Shown one piece after another: positions 50,979 through 59,391 of a stretch of DNA of 64,000 nucleotides (positions are counted from its first letter, which is position 1; every line of letters begins with the position of its first letter). Made by a program: the position numbers and the translations under genes. The DNA lies in the NCBI RefSeq assembly GCF_003289955.1, contig NZ_QLZR01000011.1, forward strand, positions 1 to 64,000. Reading direction: 5' to 3'. The stretch comes from Planococcus halotolerans (GTDB lineage Bacteria > Bacillota > Bacilli > Bacillales_A > Planococcaceae). Under the pieces are notes generated by a model that did not search any database, was not told the origin of the DNA, and worked only from the letters and a program-made list of their open reading frames with translations.

Positions 50979-51120
50979 TTAGTATTTGCGATCCGGATGC
51001 GGATCTACGTGCTCTGCGTCATGTGTATGCAATTCTTTCCCTAAATAATGGAGCAACGTGAAGAAGAACATGAAGATTACAGCCATAAAACCTAATACTG
51101 TGACAATACCAGACAACATG
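50979..51120 (-). pseudogene. small membrane protein gene with 1-nt frameshift
   Basis: ATG 51120 has a strong SD (GAGGGGAG). The starting frame gives MLSGIVTVLGFMAVIFMFFF and then HVAPLFRERIAYT before a TGA (33 codons). Removing one C in TTCTTCTTCCACG joins it to TLLHYLGKELHTHD and DPHPDRKY, a 46-residue protein ending 11 nt before a good terminator. The joined product looks like one transmembrane helix plus a His/Asp-rich tail. It may be a mutation, sequence error, +1 frameshifting, or a true 33-aa protein. Family not recognised. Confidence 0.55.
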
Positions 51121-51141
51121 ATGATAACTCCCCTCTCGACT

Positions 51142-51154
51142 ATGATTATCATAT
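51142..51154. promoter_or_regulatory. Fur-like palindrome upstream of small membrane ORF
   Basis: TATGATTATCATA, perfect odd palindrome 22 nt before the small ORF. The minus-strand reading TGATAATCATAGTCG agrees with 12 of 15 positions of the TGATAATNATTATCA Fur/PerR-type core. A second TGATAAT is at 51167. Suggestive only. Confidence 0.35.
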
Positions 51155-51204
51155 CTTAGTATACATGATAATTGAAAAAAGATTAAGTGTCGAATTAGTG
51201 AGAT

Positions 51205-52437
51205 TTAAAATGCCCAATTGCCGTTTCTGAAAATCGGCTCACGTGTGCCGTCTTCCAAAATACCGTCAATATCCATCTTTTCAGAACCGACCATGAAATC
51301 GACATGCGTAATACTTTGGTTCAAGCCATGTTCAAGCAATTCCTCGGAAGACATTTTCTTGCCGCCTTCAAGGCAGAAAGAGTAAGCGCTCCCGATAGCG
51401 AAATGGTTTGAAGCATTTTCATCAAATAAAGTGTTGTAGAAAAGGATGTTGGAAGCTGAGATTGGTGATTCATGCGGCACAAGAGCAACTTCTCCCAGAT
51501 AATGTGAACCTTCGTCAGTATCAACCAATTGCTTCAATACATCTTCGCCATGCTTTGCCGTTACGTCTGTAATGCGTCCGTTTTCAAAAGTGACTTTGAA
51601 ATCATCAATGATATTTCCGCCGTAACTAAGTGGTTTCGTGCTCGAAACATAACCGTTTACGCCGTCTCTTTGTGGAACAGTGAATACTTCCTCGGTTGGC
51701 ATATTGGCCATGAAAGCATCACCTTTTTCATTGATTGAACCGGCACCGCACCATAAATGCCCTTTTGGAAGAGCAACTTCCAAGTCAGTGGAAGGGGAAG
51801 TGTAATGCAATTTCGAATATTTTTTGCCGTTCAGGTAATCGACTTTGGTATGCAATAACGCATCATGTTCTTTCCACGCTTCAATCGGCTGGTCCAAATC
51901 TGCGCGGACCGCTTTGAAGATGGCTTCCCATAAAGCTTCAATTTGCTGTTCTTCCGGCACATCCGGGAAAACTTTAGCTGCCCATGCTTTTGAAGGAGCA
52001 GCAAGAACCGTCCAGCTGATTTTGTCGGATTGAACATATTGGCGGTATTTATTGAGTGCCTGTCCACTTGCCTTCTGGAAGGCAGCAATGCGTTTGGAAT
52101 CGATTCCTTTCAAAAGATCAGGGCTTTGCGAAACAATGCTCATGAAAGCAGCACCTTGCTCCGCCAATTGCTCCCGCTCCTGAACTTTCCAGGAAGGAAA
52201 CTCCGAGAAGGAATCTTCCGGAGCCATTTCGAAACGCAGTCTTGATACTTCATCGTCATTCCAGTCTACGAATACTTGTTTTGCCCCAGTTTCGTATGCT
52301 TTTTTTACAATAAGGCGTACAAGTGGTGCTGCCTCGAGTGAAGCTGCTATGTAAAGTTGTTGGTTTGGCTGGATGTTAACGCCAACCTTTACCGCCAATT
52401 CGGCATAGCGTGTCAATTTATCGTTTAATGATGTCAA
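51205..52437 (-). CDS. M29-family metallo-aminopeptidase (AmpS), second copy
   Basis: 410 aa; the family start LNDKLTRYAELAVKVGVNIQ and the catalytic end GEVALVPHESPISASNILF with NTLFDENASNHFAIG. Clearly a paralogue of the 39524 gene. TTG 52437 is chosen: SD GAGGAGAG lies 7-8 nt upstream, and the ORF-opening ATG overlaps that SD region. The paralogue also starts at this point. Confidence 0.92.
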   Translation of the reverse strand: MTSLNDKLTRYAELAVKVGVNIQPNQQLYIAASLEAAPLVRLIVKKAYETGAKQVFVDWNDDEVSRLRFEMAPEDSFSEFPSWKVQEREQLAEQGAAFMSIVSQSPDLLKGIDSKRIAAFQKASGQALNKYRQYVQSDKISWTVLAAPSKAWAAKVFPDVPEEQQIEALWEAIFKAVRADLDQPIEAWKEHDALLHTKVDYLNGKKYSKLHYTSPSTDLEVALPKGHLWCGAGSINEKGDAFMANMPTEEVFTVPQRDGVNGYVSSTKPLSYGGNIIDDFKVTFENGRITDVTAKHGEDVLKQLVDTDEGSHYLGEVALVPHESPISASNILFYNTLFDENASNHFAIGSAYSFCLEGGKKMSSEELLEHGLNQSITHVDFMVGSEKMDIDGILEDGTREPIFRNGNWAF

Positions 52438-52663
52438 ATGAATCTCTCCTCTCATCTCTATTATAGTATCAATTTTCAGTCATAGTCCGCAATGCCTGCC
52501 TGCTAAATATCCATGTTATTCCGAAAATCATTGAGAAAATCTAACTTTATAGGTCTTAAGTATCTTTGTGGTAAAAAGATTCGGACTTTATTTGTGTGGA
52601 TATCCAGTAGTGAGGTTTTTCTGGCTAAGGTTTGAGGAATACAGTAATGAGGAGCTGAGTTTG

Positions 52664-53971
52664 ATGAAAACACAAGTCTTTATCAGCGGCGGCGGTATCG
52701 GTGGCCTTACACTCGCCCTTAAACTTGTTCAGCGGAATGTTGAAGTAGTAATGGCAGAGCGTTTAAAGGCAAAAGCGCCTACATATAAAGGGGAATTGCT
52801 GCAGCCAAAAAGCCTGCAGATATTCGAGGGATTGGGCCTTTACGACGAAATTACTGCCCGTAGCAACGAAATCAAAGTCCTGGATATGCTCGAACTGTCC
52901 AGTTCACTTCAGGTCCGTGACCAGACTTTCATGGATTACAGCGTATTGCCCGGTAAATTTAATGCTGCCTTCATGGTGCATCACGAAGAACTCAAGGATA
53001 TTCTATTGAAGGCTGCATCAGAATATAAGAATTTCCATTATATGTCGGGAACATCCTGTACCGGATATACCGAAAACACAGCATTGCTGAAAGCAGGCAA
53101 GGAAAAATTGGAAGTCGAGGCAGAATTCTTTTTTGGTGCAGAGGGAAGAGCATCTGTGACAAGAAAGCATATGGAAGTTGATATTAAACAAACTGCCTAT
53201 AATCATCATTTTTTAACAGTATCTTTCCCGAGGCCTGAAACTTTTACGGACGGTCAAATTATCTCTACATATAATCGTTTTCTTGGTTTATTTCCATTGC
53301 CAGATAATCAGGTGCGGTCAGTCTATCTGATTCCGGAGGGAGATTATAAGGAACTGAAGGAAAAACCGATCAGTCATTTCCACAAGCTATATACGGATCT
53401 CGCTCCGGCCATGGACGGCTATGTCCAGCAGTTGACTGATTGGAAGAAAATTCAATTGATGATTCCAGTGATGTTTCATGCACCCTCGTACGTCAGGGAC
53501 AATAAAGCGATTATCGGCGATGCAGCGCACGCCGTCCATCCCATGGCGGGAGAAGGCATGAATATGGCGATCCAGGACGCAGATATTCTTGGCGAGCTCA
53601 CAGCGGATATGATTGAAAACCATAAAAAAAATCCCGAAAATTTAAAATGGTATGAGAAAGTCCGTTATAAACGGGCGGATCATGTCATCCAGCTCAGCCA
53701 CTTGGCTGCGCTTGCGTATTCCTATCCATTCAAACCGGTCAGCTTTCTTCGCCAGAAAACATTCGAACGGATGGAAGAGGATCCAATTCTTCATTTCAAG
53801 CAAATGCTTAATGTCTCAGGACTCGGCATGTGGAAGGAAAACGTAAGGGACAGATTTATCCAGGGAGGCATTATTCCTGTCCGTTTAAGGGATCTCCCGA
53901 AAAAATCAAAAGAGCTGAGATATTACACAAGGGAAGACGATTATCCATGGAAAGATGAGGGGTTAATATGA
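52664..53971 (+). CDS. FAD-dependent aromatic monooxygenase-like protein
   Basis: 435 aa, group A flavoprotein monooxygenase fold. FAD-binding ISGGGIGGLTLAL at residues 7-19. The DG motif is changed to GAEGRASVTR, and the second FAD motif AIIGDAAHAVHPMAGEGMN is near residue 285. Such enzymes hydroxylate aromatics or quinones with NAD(P)H and O2. ATG 52664 with SD GAGGAG. It overlaps the next gene by 4 nt, so the two enzymes probably act on the same molecule. Confidence 0.85.
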   Translation: MKTQVFISGGGIGGLTLALKLVQRNVEVVMAERLKAKAPTYKGELLQPKSLQIFEGLGLYDEITARSNEIKVLDMLELSSSLQVRDQTFMDYSVLPGKFNAAFMVHHEELKDILLKAASEYKNFHYMSGTSCTGYTENTALLKAGKEKLEVEAEFFFGAEGRASVTRKHMEVDIKQTAYNHHFLTVSFPRPETFTDGQIISTYNRFLGLFPLPDNQVRSVYLIPEGDYKELKEKPISHFHKLYTDLAPAMDGYVQQLTDWKKIQLMIPVMFHAPSYVRDNKAIIGDAAHAVHPMAGEGMNMAIQDADILGELTADMIENHKKNPENLKWYEKVRYKRADHVIQLSHLAALAYSYPFKPVSFLRQKTFERMEEDPILHFKQMLNVSGLGMWKENVRDRFIQGGIIPVRLRDLPKKSKELRYYTREDDYPWKDEGLI

Positions 53972-54954
53972 TAGATGTGATGAAAATGTTTAAAGCCAGG
54001 ATGTATATGAAGAGAAATGAACCATTCCTTTACAGTTGGCATGCCTATGTCGGTTATGAACTGGATTTGTTTAAGGCCTTTGAGCGGCCGATGGCCAAAT
54101 CGGATGTCGCAGATGCTTATGGATTGGACGAAAAACTTCTTGAGCAATGGGTGGCCGTCGGGGTTTCCATTGGACATCTCAAAGAGGCTGGGCGCGGACG
54201 CCATAAGCTCGCTAATACATGGAAATTGCCTAAACCGAAAGGGGATAATTCTTCCGGCGTATTGTTGAAGGAAATGATGGAGCTTCATATACCGACGCTC
54301 CTGAATTACCCGGAAATGATGCGCAACAGCAACCGGCTTCATTTTGATGAAGAAAAACACGCTGGCACGGTGGCCGAAACAAGCAGATTGCTCGAAGTGC
54401 TGGCTATGCCTAAAATGTCGAAGCGCATCCGTGAAAACGATATCCGTTCGGTACTGGATATCGGCTGCGGAGAAGCGGGCTACATTAAAAAATTAGCCGG
54501 CAGATTTCCGGAAACCCGATTCACCGGTATTGAAATCAGTGAAGAAGTGACAGAAAAAGCGCAGCAGCTGACAGCCGAGGATGAAAATATCGAAATTCAA
54601 AATGCGGATTTATGGGATTATCATCCCGAACAGACTTTTGATATGGTGATGATGAATAATGTTCTCCATTATATTGATCTCGAAAAGCGCGAAGCACTGA
54701 TTTATGAATTGGCCGGATGGGTCAGTCCTGGCGGCGTACTTTCAATCGTCACGCCCATCGCCGGGAGCAGCGACGATCCTCCATTTGCAAATGTCTTCAA
54801 CAGTTTCTTTTCTTCCTTCGATAATCTGTACCGCCTTCCTACCCGCGAAGAATTACGTGATTGGGGACAAGCGGCCGGACTGGAAATGCTCGGCATCCAC
54901 ACTGTCATCAAAGAGGGTGGCTGGTATATTGCGCAGTACAGTAAACCTCAATAG
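53968..54954 (+). CDS. SAM-dependent methyltransferase (O-methyltransferase-like)
   Basis: 328 aa. An N-terminal winged-helix-like region (~residues 1-90) as in small-molecule O-methyltransferases, then the class I SAM motif VLDIGCGEAGY (~residue 164), IEIQNADLWD and VMMNNVLHY. ATGA overlap with the monooxygenase gene. Predicted to methylate the hydroxylated product of its partner; the substrate is unknown. Confidence 0.85.
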   Translation: MIDVMKMFKARMYMKRNEPFLYSWHAYVGYELDLFKAFERPMAKSDVADAYGLDEKLLEQWVAVGVSIGHLKEAGRGRHKLANTWKLPKPKGDNSSGVLLKEMMELHIPTLLNYPEMMRNSNRLHFDEEKHAGTVAETSRLLEVLAMPKMSKRIRENDIRSVLDIGCGEAGYIKKLAGRFPETRFTGIEISEEVTEKAQQLTAEDENIEIQNADLWDYHPEQTFDMVMMNNVLHYIDLEKREALIYELAGWVSPGGVLSIVTPIAGSSDDPPFANVFNSFFSSFDNLYRLPTREELRDWGQAAGLEMLGIHTVIKEGGWYIAQYSKPQ

Positions 54955-54973
54955 AAATTACAGATAAATATTA

Positions 54974-55003
54974 AAAAGCCCCCGAAAAAATTCGGGGGCT
55001 TTT
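54974..55003 (+). terminator. terminator of monooxygenase/methyltransferase operon
   Basis: AAAAGCCCCCGAA / TTCGGGGGCTTTT stem. Confidence 0.93.
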
Positions 55004-55006
55004 CTT

Positions 55007-55050
55007 TGTCCAGACTCTAACAGCCCGGCTCTTCGATGTCGCTTTTCTTA
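55007..55050 (+). repeat. intergenic repeat, short copy
   Basis: TGTCCAGACTCTAACAGCCC then GGCTCTTCGATGTCGCTTTT: the two ends of the family joined directly. It reaches the stop codon of the convergent yfkK-like gene. Confidence 0.7.
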
Positions 55051-55272
55051 TTTCCGCAGCGAGCCAAGTTCCTGGGCGATTGCCTGCATTTCATTTGGTG
55101 TGATATTATCACGCTTTTTGACCATTTCATACAAATCGCGCAAATCCTCATACTGTGAAGCATTGAAATGTTCAGCTTTCATCGCATCGACATTAACCAT
55201 CCGCAATTTAGCTTTTATTTCCTCGATCATGTAATTGACGTTTTCTGGAGACTGTTTCGATAAGTCCATCAT
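55048..55272 (-). CDS. yfkK: UPF0435 (DUF1128) protein YfkK
   Basis: 74 aa, all-helical and soluble. The NYEDLRD-like element (here [16 protein letters not shown]) and the end [13 protein letters not shown] are family features. The function is unknown. Two adjacent ATG codons are possible; SD AGGA is close to both. Confidence 0.85.
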   Translation of the reverse strand: MMDLSKQSPENVNYMIEEIKAKLRMVNVDAMKAEHFNASQYEDLRDLYEMVKKRDNITPNEMQAIAQELGSLRK

Positions 55273-55327
55273 AAGTTCCTGCCTTTCGGTATGGTATGCC
55301 TTATCATTTCACTTATCAAAAAAAATG

Positions 55328-56701
55328 TCAATTTCCTGAACGTGCAAGTTCAGCTTTCTCAATTTTTTCTTCTTTCGCTTTTGCAACGATTCTCTTCGTT
55401 TCATAAACAATTACACCTGACAGGCCAAGAAGACCGATTAAGTTCGGCACTGCCATTAAACCGTTCATAACATCAGAGAATGTCCAGACGACCGTAAGTG
55501 AAGCAGTTGCGCCAAGGAAGACAGCTGCAACAAATAGTACACGGTATACAATCAGCAAGTTCGGGCTCTTGAATAAATATTGGAAACATTTCTCGCCGTA
55601 ATAAGACCAGCCGATAATTGTCGAAGAGGCGAAGAAAATCAAACCGAATGCGACAATGTAAGGACCTACTCCGCCAAGATACTGACCGAATGCCGCACTA
55701 GTCAAAGGCGCGCCTTCAAGTCCTTCTTGCGTATACAGACCGGACATGACAATCGTAATTCCTGTAATCGAACAAACGATCAATGTATCAAACAGAACTT
55801 GTGTCATAGATACGAGTGCCTGACGGCCAGGCATATCCGTTTTGGCTGCAGCAGCAGCGATTGGCGCTGAACCAAGACCGGCTTCGTTGGAGAATACCCC
55901 GCGGGCAACACCATAACGGATTGCGGCACCGATTGCTCCGCCGGCAGCAGCTTCACCTGTAAACGCGGCACTGAAGATCGTGCCGATAGCGGCAGGGATC
56001 AAGTCGAAATTCATGACCATAATAACTAATCCTGCAATAACATAAAACAAAACCATAAAAGGAACAAAGAATGCGGTAACTTTACCGATTGTCTTAATCC
56101 CGCCCAATATTACTAATCCTGCAAATGCAGTAAGGAGGAGTCCTGTGGCCCATGGAGCCAGACCGAATGTTTCATCAACAATTGAAGCAACAGAATTGGA
56201 CTGCGTCATGTTGCCGATTCCGAACGCGGCGATTGCGCCAAAAATAGCGAACAGCACAGCCAGCCATTTCTGCTTCAAACCATGTTCCAAATAATACATC
56301 GGCCCTCCGGCCATCTGTCCCTTTGAATCGGTAATGCGATATTTAACAGCCAAAACCGCTTCCCCGTACTTTGTAGCCATCCCGAAGAATGCAGAAAGCC
56401 ACATCCAGAAGATTGCTCCTGGACCACCGAGTACAACAGCAGTGGCGACCCCGACGATATTACCGGTACCGACAGTGGCTGCCATGGCAGTTGAAAGGGC
56501 CTGGAAGTGAGAAATGTCCCCTTTAGAGTCTTTATCAACATTTTTGGAAAAAGTTAATTTAAGTGCATAAGGCAATAAACGAAGTTGAAGGACCCCGAGA
56601 CGTACTGTAAGATAAATTCCTGTTCCGACAATCAGGATTAAGAGAGGGACTCCCCAAACATACCCACTGATCGTGCCCAATAATTCTTCAAATCTTTCCA
56701 T
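55328..56701 (-). CDS. alanine/glycine:sodium symporter (AGCS family)
   Basis: 457 aa, about ten to eleven spans. Family signatures AMAATVGTGNIVGVATA, GGPGAIFWMW and RGVFSNEAGLGSAPIAAAAA are clear. Imports alanine or glycine with Na+. ATG 56701 follows SD AGGGGG; upstream in-frame codons lack an SD. Monocistronic. Confidence 0.93.
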   Translation of the reverse strand: MERFEELLGTISGYVWGVPLLILIVGTGIYLTVRLGVLQLRLLPYALKLTFSKNVDKDSKGDISHFQALSTAMAATVGTGNIVGVATAVVLGGPGAIFWMWLSAFFGMATKYGEAVLAVKYRITDSKGQMAGGPMYYLEHGLKQKWLAVLFAIFGAIAAFGIGNMTQSNSVASIVDETFGLAPWATGLLLTAFAGLVILGGIKTIGKVTAFFVPFMVLFYVIAGLVIMVMNFDLIPAAIGTIFSAAFTGEAAAGGAIGAAIRYGVARGVFSNEAGLGSAPIAAAAAKTDMPGRQALVSMTQVLFDTLIVCSITGITIVMSGLYTQEGLEGAPLTSAAFGQYLGGVGPYIVAFGLIFFASSTIIGWSYYGEKCFQYLFKSPNLLIVYRVLFVAAVFLGATASLTVVWTFSDVMNGLMAVPNLIGLLGLSGVIVYETKRIVAKAKEEKIEKAELARSGN

Positions 56702-56894
56702 CAAGTTTCCCCCTAAGTTATGTAATTCTATTTCCTGATATAATTTTACACCTCCTGTTGATTTAATATTCCGAAAGTTCTTGCCTATAGTCAAGGCTTT
56801 TTTAAAATTTTATGAGATAAGTTTAAATATGTTGCAATTAGGGAAAAATTCAAAAGACACGCTAGAACAAACTATTCTTTGGGAGGAATTCAGA

Positions 56895-57356
56895 ATGAGC
56901 CAAAACAAATTGATGACAGGACTATTAGTAGGGGCGGCAGTGGGAGTAATTGTTTCCCTATTTGACCGCAATACCCGCAATGATGTAATGCAGAAATCGA
57001 AAAAGGTTTCTGAGAACGCGAAATACTATGCAAGCAATAAAGATGAATTGAAGTCTGCAGTTCAGCAGCAGGCAAACAGATTCCAAAATCTTTATGAGCG
57101 CGTTTCTGATGACGCTTCTTATGTTGGGGATAAAGTCAATGAATTGAAAGAATTGACTCCTCAGGTAAAAGAAATGGCTATGGATACGAAAGAGGCGTTC
57201 GTTGATACGAAAGAAGCAGTTGTTGATTCGACGAAGGATGTCAAATCAGCACTCAAGGAAGATGACCCATCTGCTTCATCATCATTGACTGATGACAACA
57301 GCAGCTCATCAAACAATAATTCGAACCGCGATGCGGAATATGGGAAAAAACAGTAA
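56895..57356 (+). CDS. YtxH-domain protein
   Basis: 153 aa. A short N-terminal glycine-rich membrane segment (LMTGLLVGAAVGVIVSLF), then a long amphipathic helical region with heptad-like Asp/Thr/Lys repeats (TKEAFVDTKEAVVDST) and a Ser/Asn-rich tail. YtxH proteins are stress-linked envelope proteins of unknown activity. ATG 56895 with SD GGGAGG. Overlaps the YihY gene by ~17 nt. Confidence 0.85.
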   Translation: MSQNKLMTGLLVGAAVGVIVSLFDRNTRNDVMQKSKKVSENAKYYASNKDELKSAVQQQANRFQNLYERVSDDASYVGDKVNELKELTPQVKEMAMDTKEAFVDTKEAVVDSTKDVKSALKEDDPSASSSLTDDNSSSSNNNSNRDAEYGKKQ

Positions 57357-58278
57357 TTCCCTGAAAAAAAACCAGAAAACCGAATCAGATCTTCCGCAGG
57401 AAAGTTCGGCGGCGAACGGGCCCAGTTACGATGTCACCCGTACCTCCGGGTTTCTAAAGGAATTATGGAAAAGAATCAATGATGTAGATGTCACAGGACT
57501 TGGAGCGCAGTTAGCGTTCTTTTTCCTGTTGTCTATTTTTCCCTTGCTTATTTTCCTGATTACGCTGCTGCCTTACTTGAATATCGCTGAAAATCAAATC
57601 TATGATTTCATGGGAAATGTAGTGCCAGGGGAAATTTATCTTTTAATCGAAGAAACCTTGAACGAAATCTTAACTCAGGAAAATCGAAGCCTGCTTTCAT
57701 TCGGTCTGATTGCTACGATTTGGTCTGCCAGCCTTGGCATGAACGCACTTATAAAATCCTTGAACAGATCATACGGCGTCGAAGAGAATCGGCCGATTCT
57801 GATTGCAAGAGGCATGTCCATTATCACAACCGTGTTAATGATTTTCATTTTGCTCATCGCATTGGTATTGCCGATTTTCGGCCGCCAAATAGGTATTTTC
57901 ATTTTTTCATTTTTCGGCCTGGAAGAAGGCTTTCTGGAAACATGGAATACACTGCGCTTCACAATTCCGCCATTGATCATATTTGTGGTAGCCGCGGTAA
58001 TCTACTGGGCAGCTCCCAATGTGAAACTGGACTACAAGTCAGTTTTGGCAGGAGCAGCTTTCACATCAATCGGCTGGTTGGCTGTATCATTCGGTTTTTC
58101 GGTCTACATCAATAATTTTGCTAATTATTCAGCTACCTATGGAGGTATCGGGGGTGTAATCATGCTTATGCTGTGGTTATACGTATCGGCAATTCTCTTG
58201 ATGGTAGGCGGGCAGATAAATGCAGTCATGCAATCACGCCGTGACATCATTAAGCGCGATAATAAAAACGCCGGTTGA
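57340..58278 (+). CDS. YihY/BrkB-family inner membrane protein
   Basis: 312 aa, six spans. The DVTGLGAQLAFFFLLSIFPL segment near residue 48 and YSATYGGIGGVIMLMLWLY near the end are hallmarks. Once called RNase BN, but this family has no proven nuclease activity. The start is uncertain (ATG 57331 or 57340, both without SD), so translation is probably coupled to the overlapping ytxH-like gene. Confidence 0.87.
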   Translation: MGKNSNSLKKNQKTESDLPQESSAANGPSYDVTRTSGFLKELWKRINDVDVTGLGAQLAFFFLLSIFPLLIFLITLLPYLNIAENQIYDFMGNVVPGEIYLLIEETLNEILTQENRSLLSFGLIATIWSASLGMNALIKSLNRSYGVEENRPILIARGMSIITTVLMIFILLIALVLPIFGRQIGIFIFSFFGLEEGFLETWNTLRFTIPPLIIFVVAAVIYWAAPNVKLDYKSVLAGAAFTSIGWLAVSFGFSVYINNFANYSATYGGIGGVIMLMLWLYVSAILLMVGGQINAVMQSRRDIIKRDNKNAG

Positions 58279-58318
58279 TCTTGGATATTAACTTCAAGAT
58301 GACTGGCGTTTTTTTTAA
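58265..58318 (+). terminator. terminator overlapping the YihY stop
   Basis: AAAACGCCGGTTGATCTTG with CAAGATGACTGGCGTTTT, about 17 bp, then a T-run; the 5' arm includes the last codons. Confidence 0.88.
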
Positions 58319-58409
58319 GTTTCATATTTTTTATGGAAATGGAGTTAAGATTTCTTATTTAAACAAAAAATCCGCCCATCAGAAAGATGGAAACGGATTG
58401 GGTTTCATA

Positions 58410-58604
58410 TTAAAGTTCATCTGTTGGGCGGCTTTTGAATTGCTGCATTTTGCCGTCGAGCTCATCAACCATTGCAATCAGGCGGTCAATGTCTTCCAGT
58501 TCAGCTGTCTCCGGCTCAATAGAGTCCAGAACTTCCAGAAACATATTCAAGCGCTGCTTCATATAGACTACTTGTTTTTCCTTATCTGTGATGGATTTTC
58601 CCAC
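58410..58604 (-). CDS. SE1561-family small protein
   Basis: 64 aa, helical and acidic (MKQRLNMFLEVLDSIEP, then EDIDRLIAMVDELDGK). Conserved in Bacillales with unknown function. GTG 58604 lies 6 nt after SD GAGGTG; an in-frame GTG three codons earlier overlaps the SD. Confidence 0.75.
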   Translation of the reverse strand: MGKSITDKEKQVVYMKQRLNMFLEVLDSIEPETAELEDIDRLIAMVDELDGKMQQFKSRPTDEL

Positions 58605-58763
58605 ACGGTACACCTCATTTCGCCTTCTATCGTAGCTGATTTATCAATAGATTTCAATTAAACATAGGTAAAAAGAGAGATTTTAATAATTTTTCTATTT
58701 TGAATATTTACATAATTTTAGTTCTGTGTTAACGTAGGGTTAATCAATAGAGAGGAGGCCATA
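58605..58763. other. AT-rich intergenic region
   Basis: Very AT-rich stretch with no reading frame supported. Possible weak promoter TTTACA, 17 nt, TTAACG around 58710-58740 for the small locus at 58764. Confidence 0.3.
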
Positions 58764-58881
58764 ATGAATAGTCGAAACCAATCAATTATTTTGGAGTAAA
58801 AGGAGGGGGTTCGAACATTTCACCGGCACAAGCCGTAAAAATGGTCTTATGAGAAAAAGCGAAAATGACAACGAAACATAA
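58764..58881 (+). other. tiny ORF cluster or frameshifted small gene
   Basis: A strong SD (GAGGAGG) precedes ATG 58764, which encodes MNSRNQSIILE and stops. A second very strong SD AAAAGGAGGGGG follows. 7 nt after it an ATT-started frame encodes ISPAQAVKMVL (58817-58852). That frame overlaps by ATGA an ORF MRKSENDNET (58849-58881), which ends at the terminator. A +1 shift at the first stop would fuse ORFs 1 and 3 into a 38-residue charged peptide. It could also be a small RNA or a decayed gene. No family recognised. Confidence 0.4.
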
Positions 58882-58925
58882 AAGCTCAGCCGTGATCTGT
58901 TTATCAGATGCCGACTGAGCTTTTA
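58880..58925. terminator. bidirectional terminator
   Basis: AAAAGCTCAG...ATCTG / CAGAT...CTGAGCTTTT, with A-run left and T-run right. It ends the 58764 unit and the convergent osmC gene. Confidence 0.9.
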
Positions 58926-58930
58926 TTGGT

Positions 58931-59311
58931 TTATACGATTTCGTAGGTTTCAACCACTTCGATTGAGTTTTCCACTGAACGGACCATCGAACAATTCTTT
59001 CTTGTTAACTCCATCACACGAGGCATCTTCGATTCGTCGATTTCCCCTTTGATCAGGAAATGCAGATGTACTTTTGAAACGCGGCCGGCCTCTCCATCGA
59101 TGCGGACAATTTCTTTCACTTCCGCTTGAATATCGTCGGCGGGCATGCGCTGTTTTTCCAATACTTTTCTTATTATCCCAGCGCTGCAGACCGCGAGAGA
59201 AGCCACCAGCAATTGGTATGGACGGAAACCATGTTCTTCATTTGTTGAAACGGACAGTTCACCAAAAGGCAAATCGCCGGAAAAACCGTGTTCAGTCATT
59301 GAAAACTTCAT
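58931..59311 (-). CDS. OsmC-family protein
   Basis: 126 aa. Two family cysteines, Cys42 in SLAVCSAG and Cys107 in RKNCSMVRSV, are consistent with thiol peroxidase activity on organic hydroperoxides (Ohr/OsmC). The YhfA/OsmC subgroup has less certain activity. ATG 59311 with SD AAGGAGGAG. Single-gene unit. Confidence 0.87.
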   Translation of the reverse strand: MKFSMTEHGFSGDLPFGELSVSTNEEHGFRPYQLLVASLAVCSAGIIRKVLEKQRMPADDIQAEVKEIVRIDGEAGRVSKVHLHFLIKGEIDESKMPRVMELTRKNCSMVRSVENSIEVVETYEIV

Positions 59312-59391
59312 CTTTCATCTCCTCCTTATGATAAAATTGTATCTGAATTCCATTCAAATACAAAAGAACGTGCTTACTGGAAGGAGGCACC

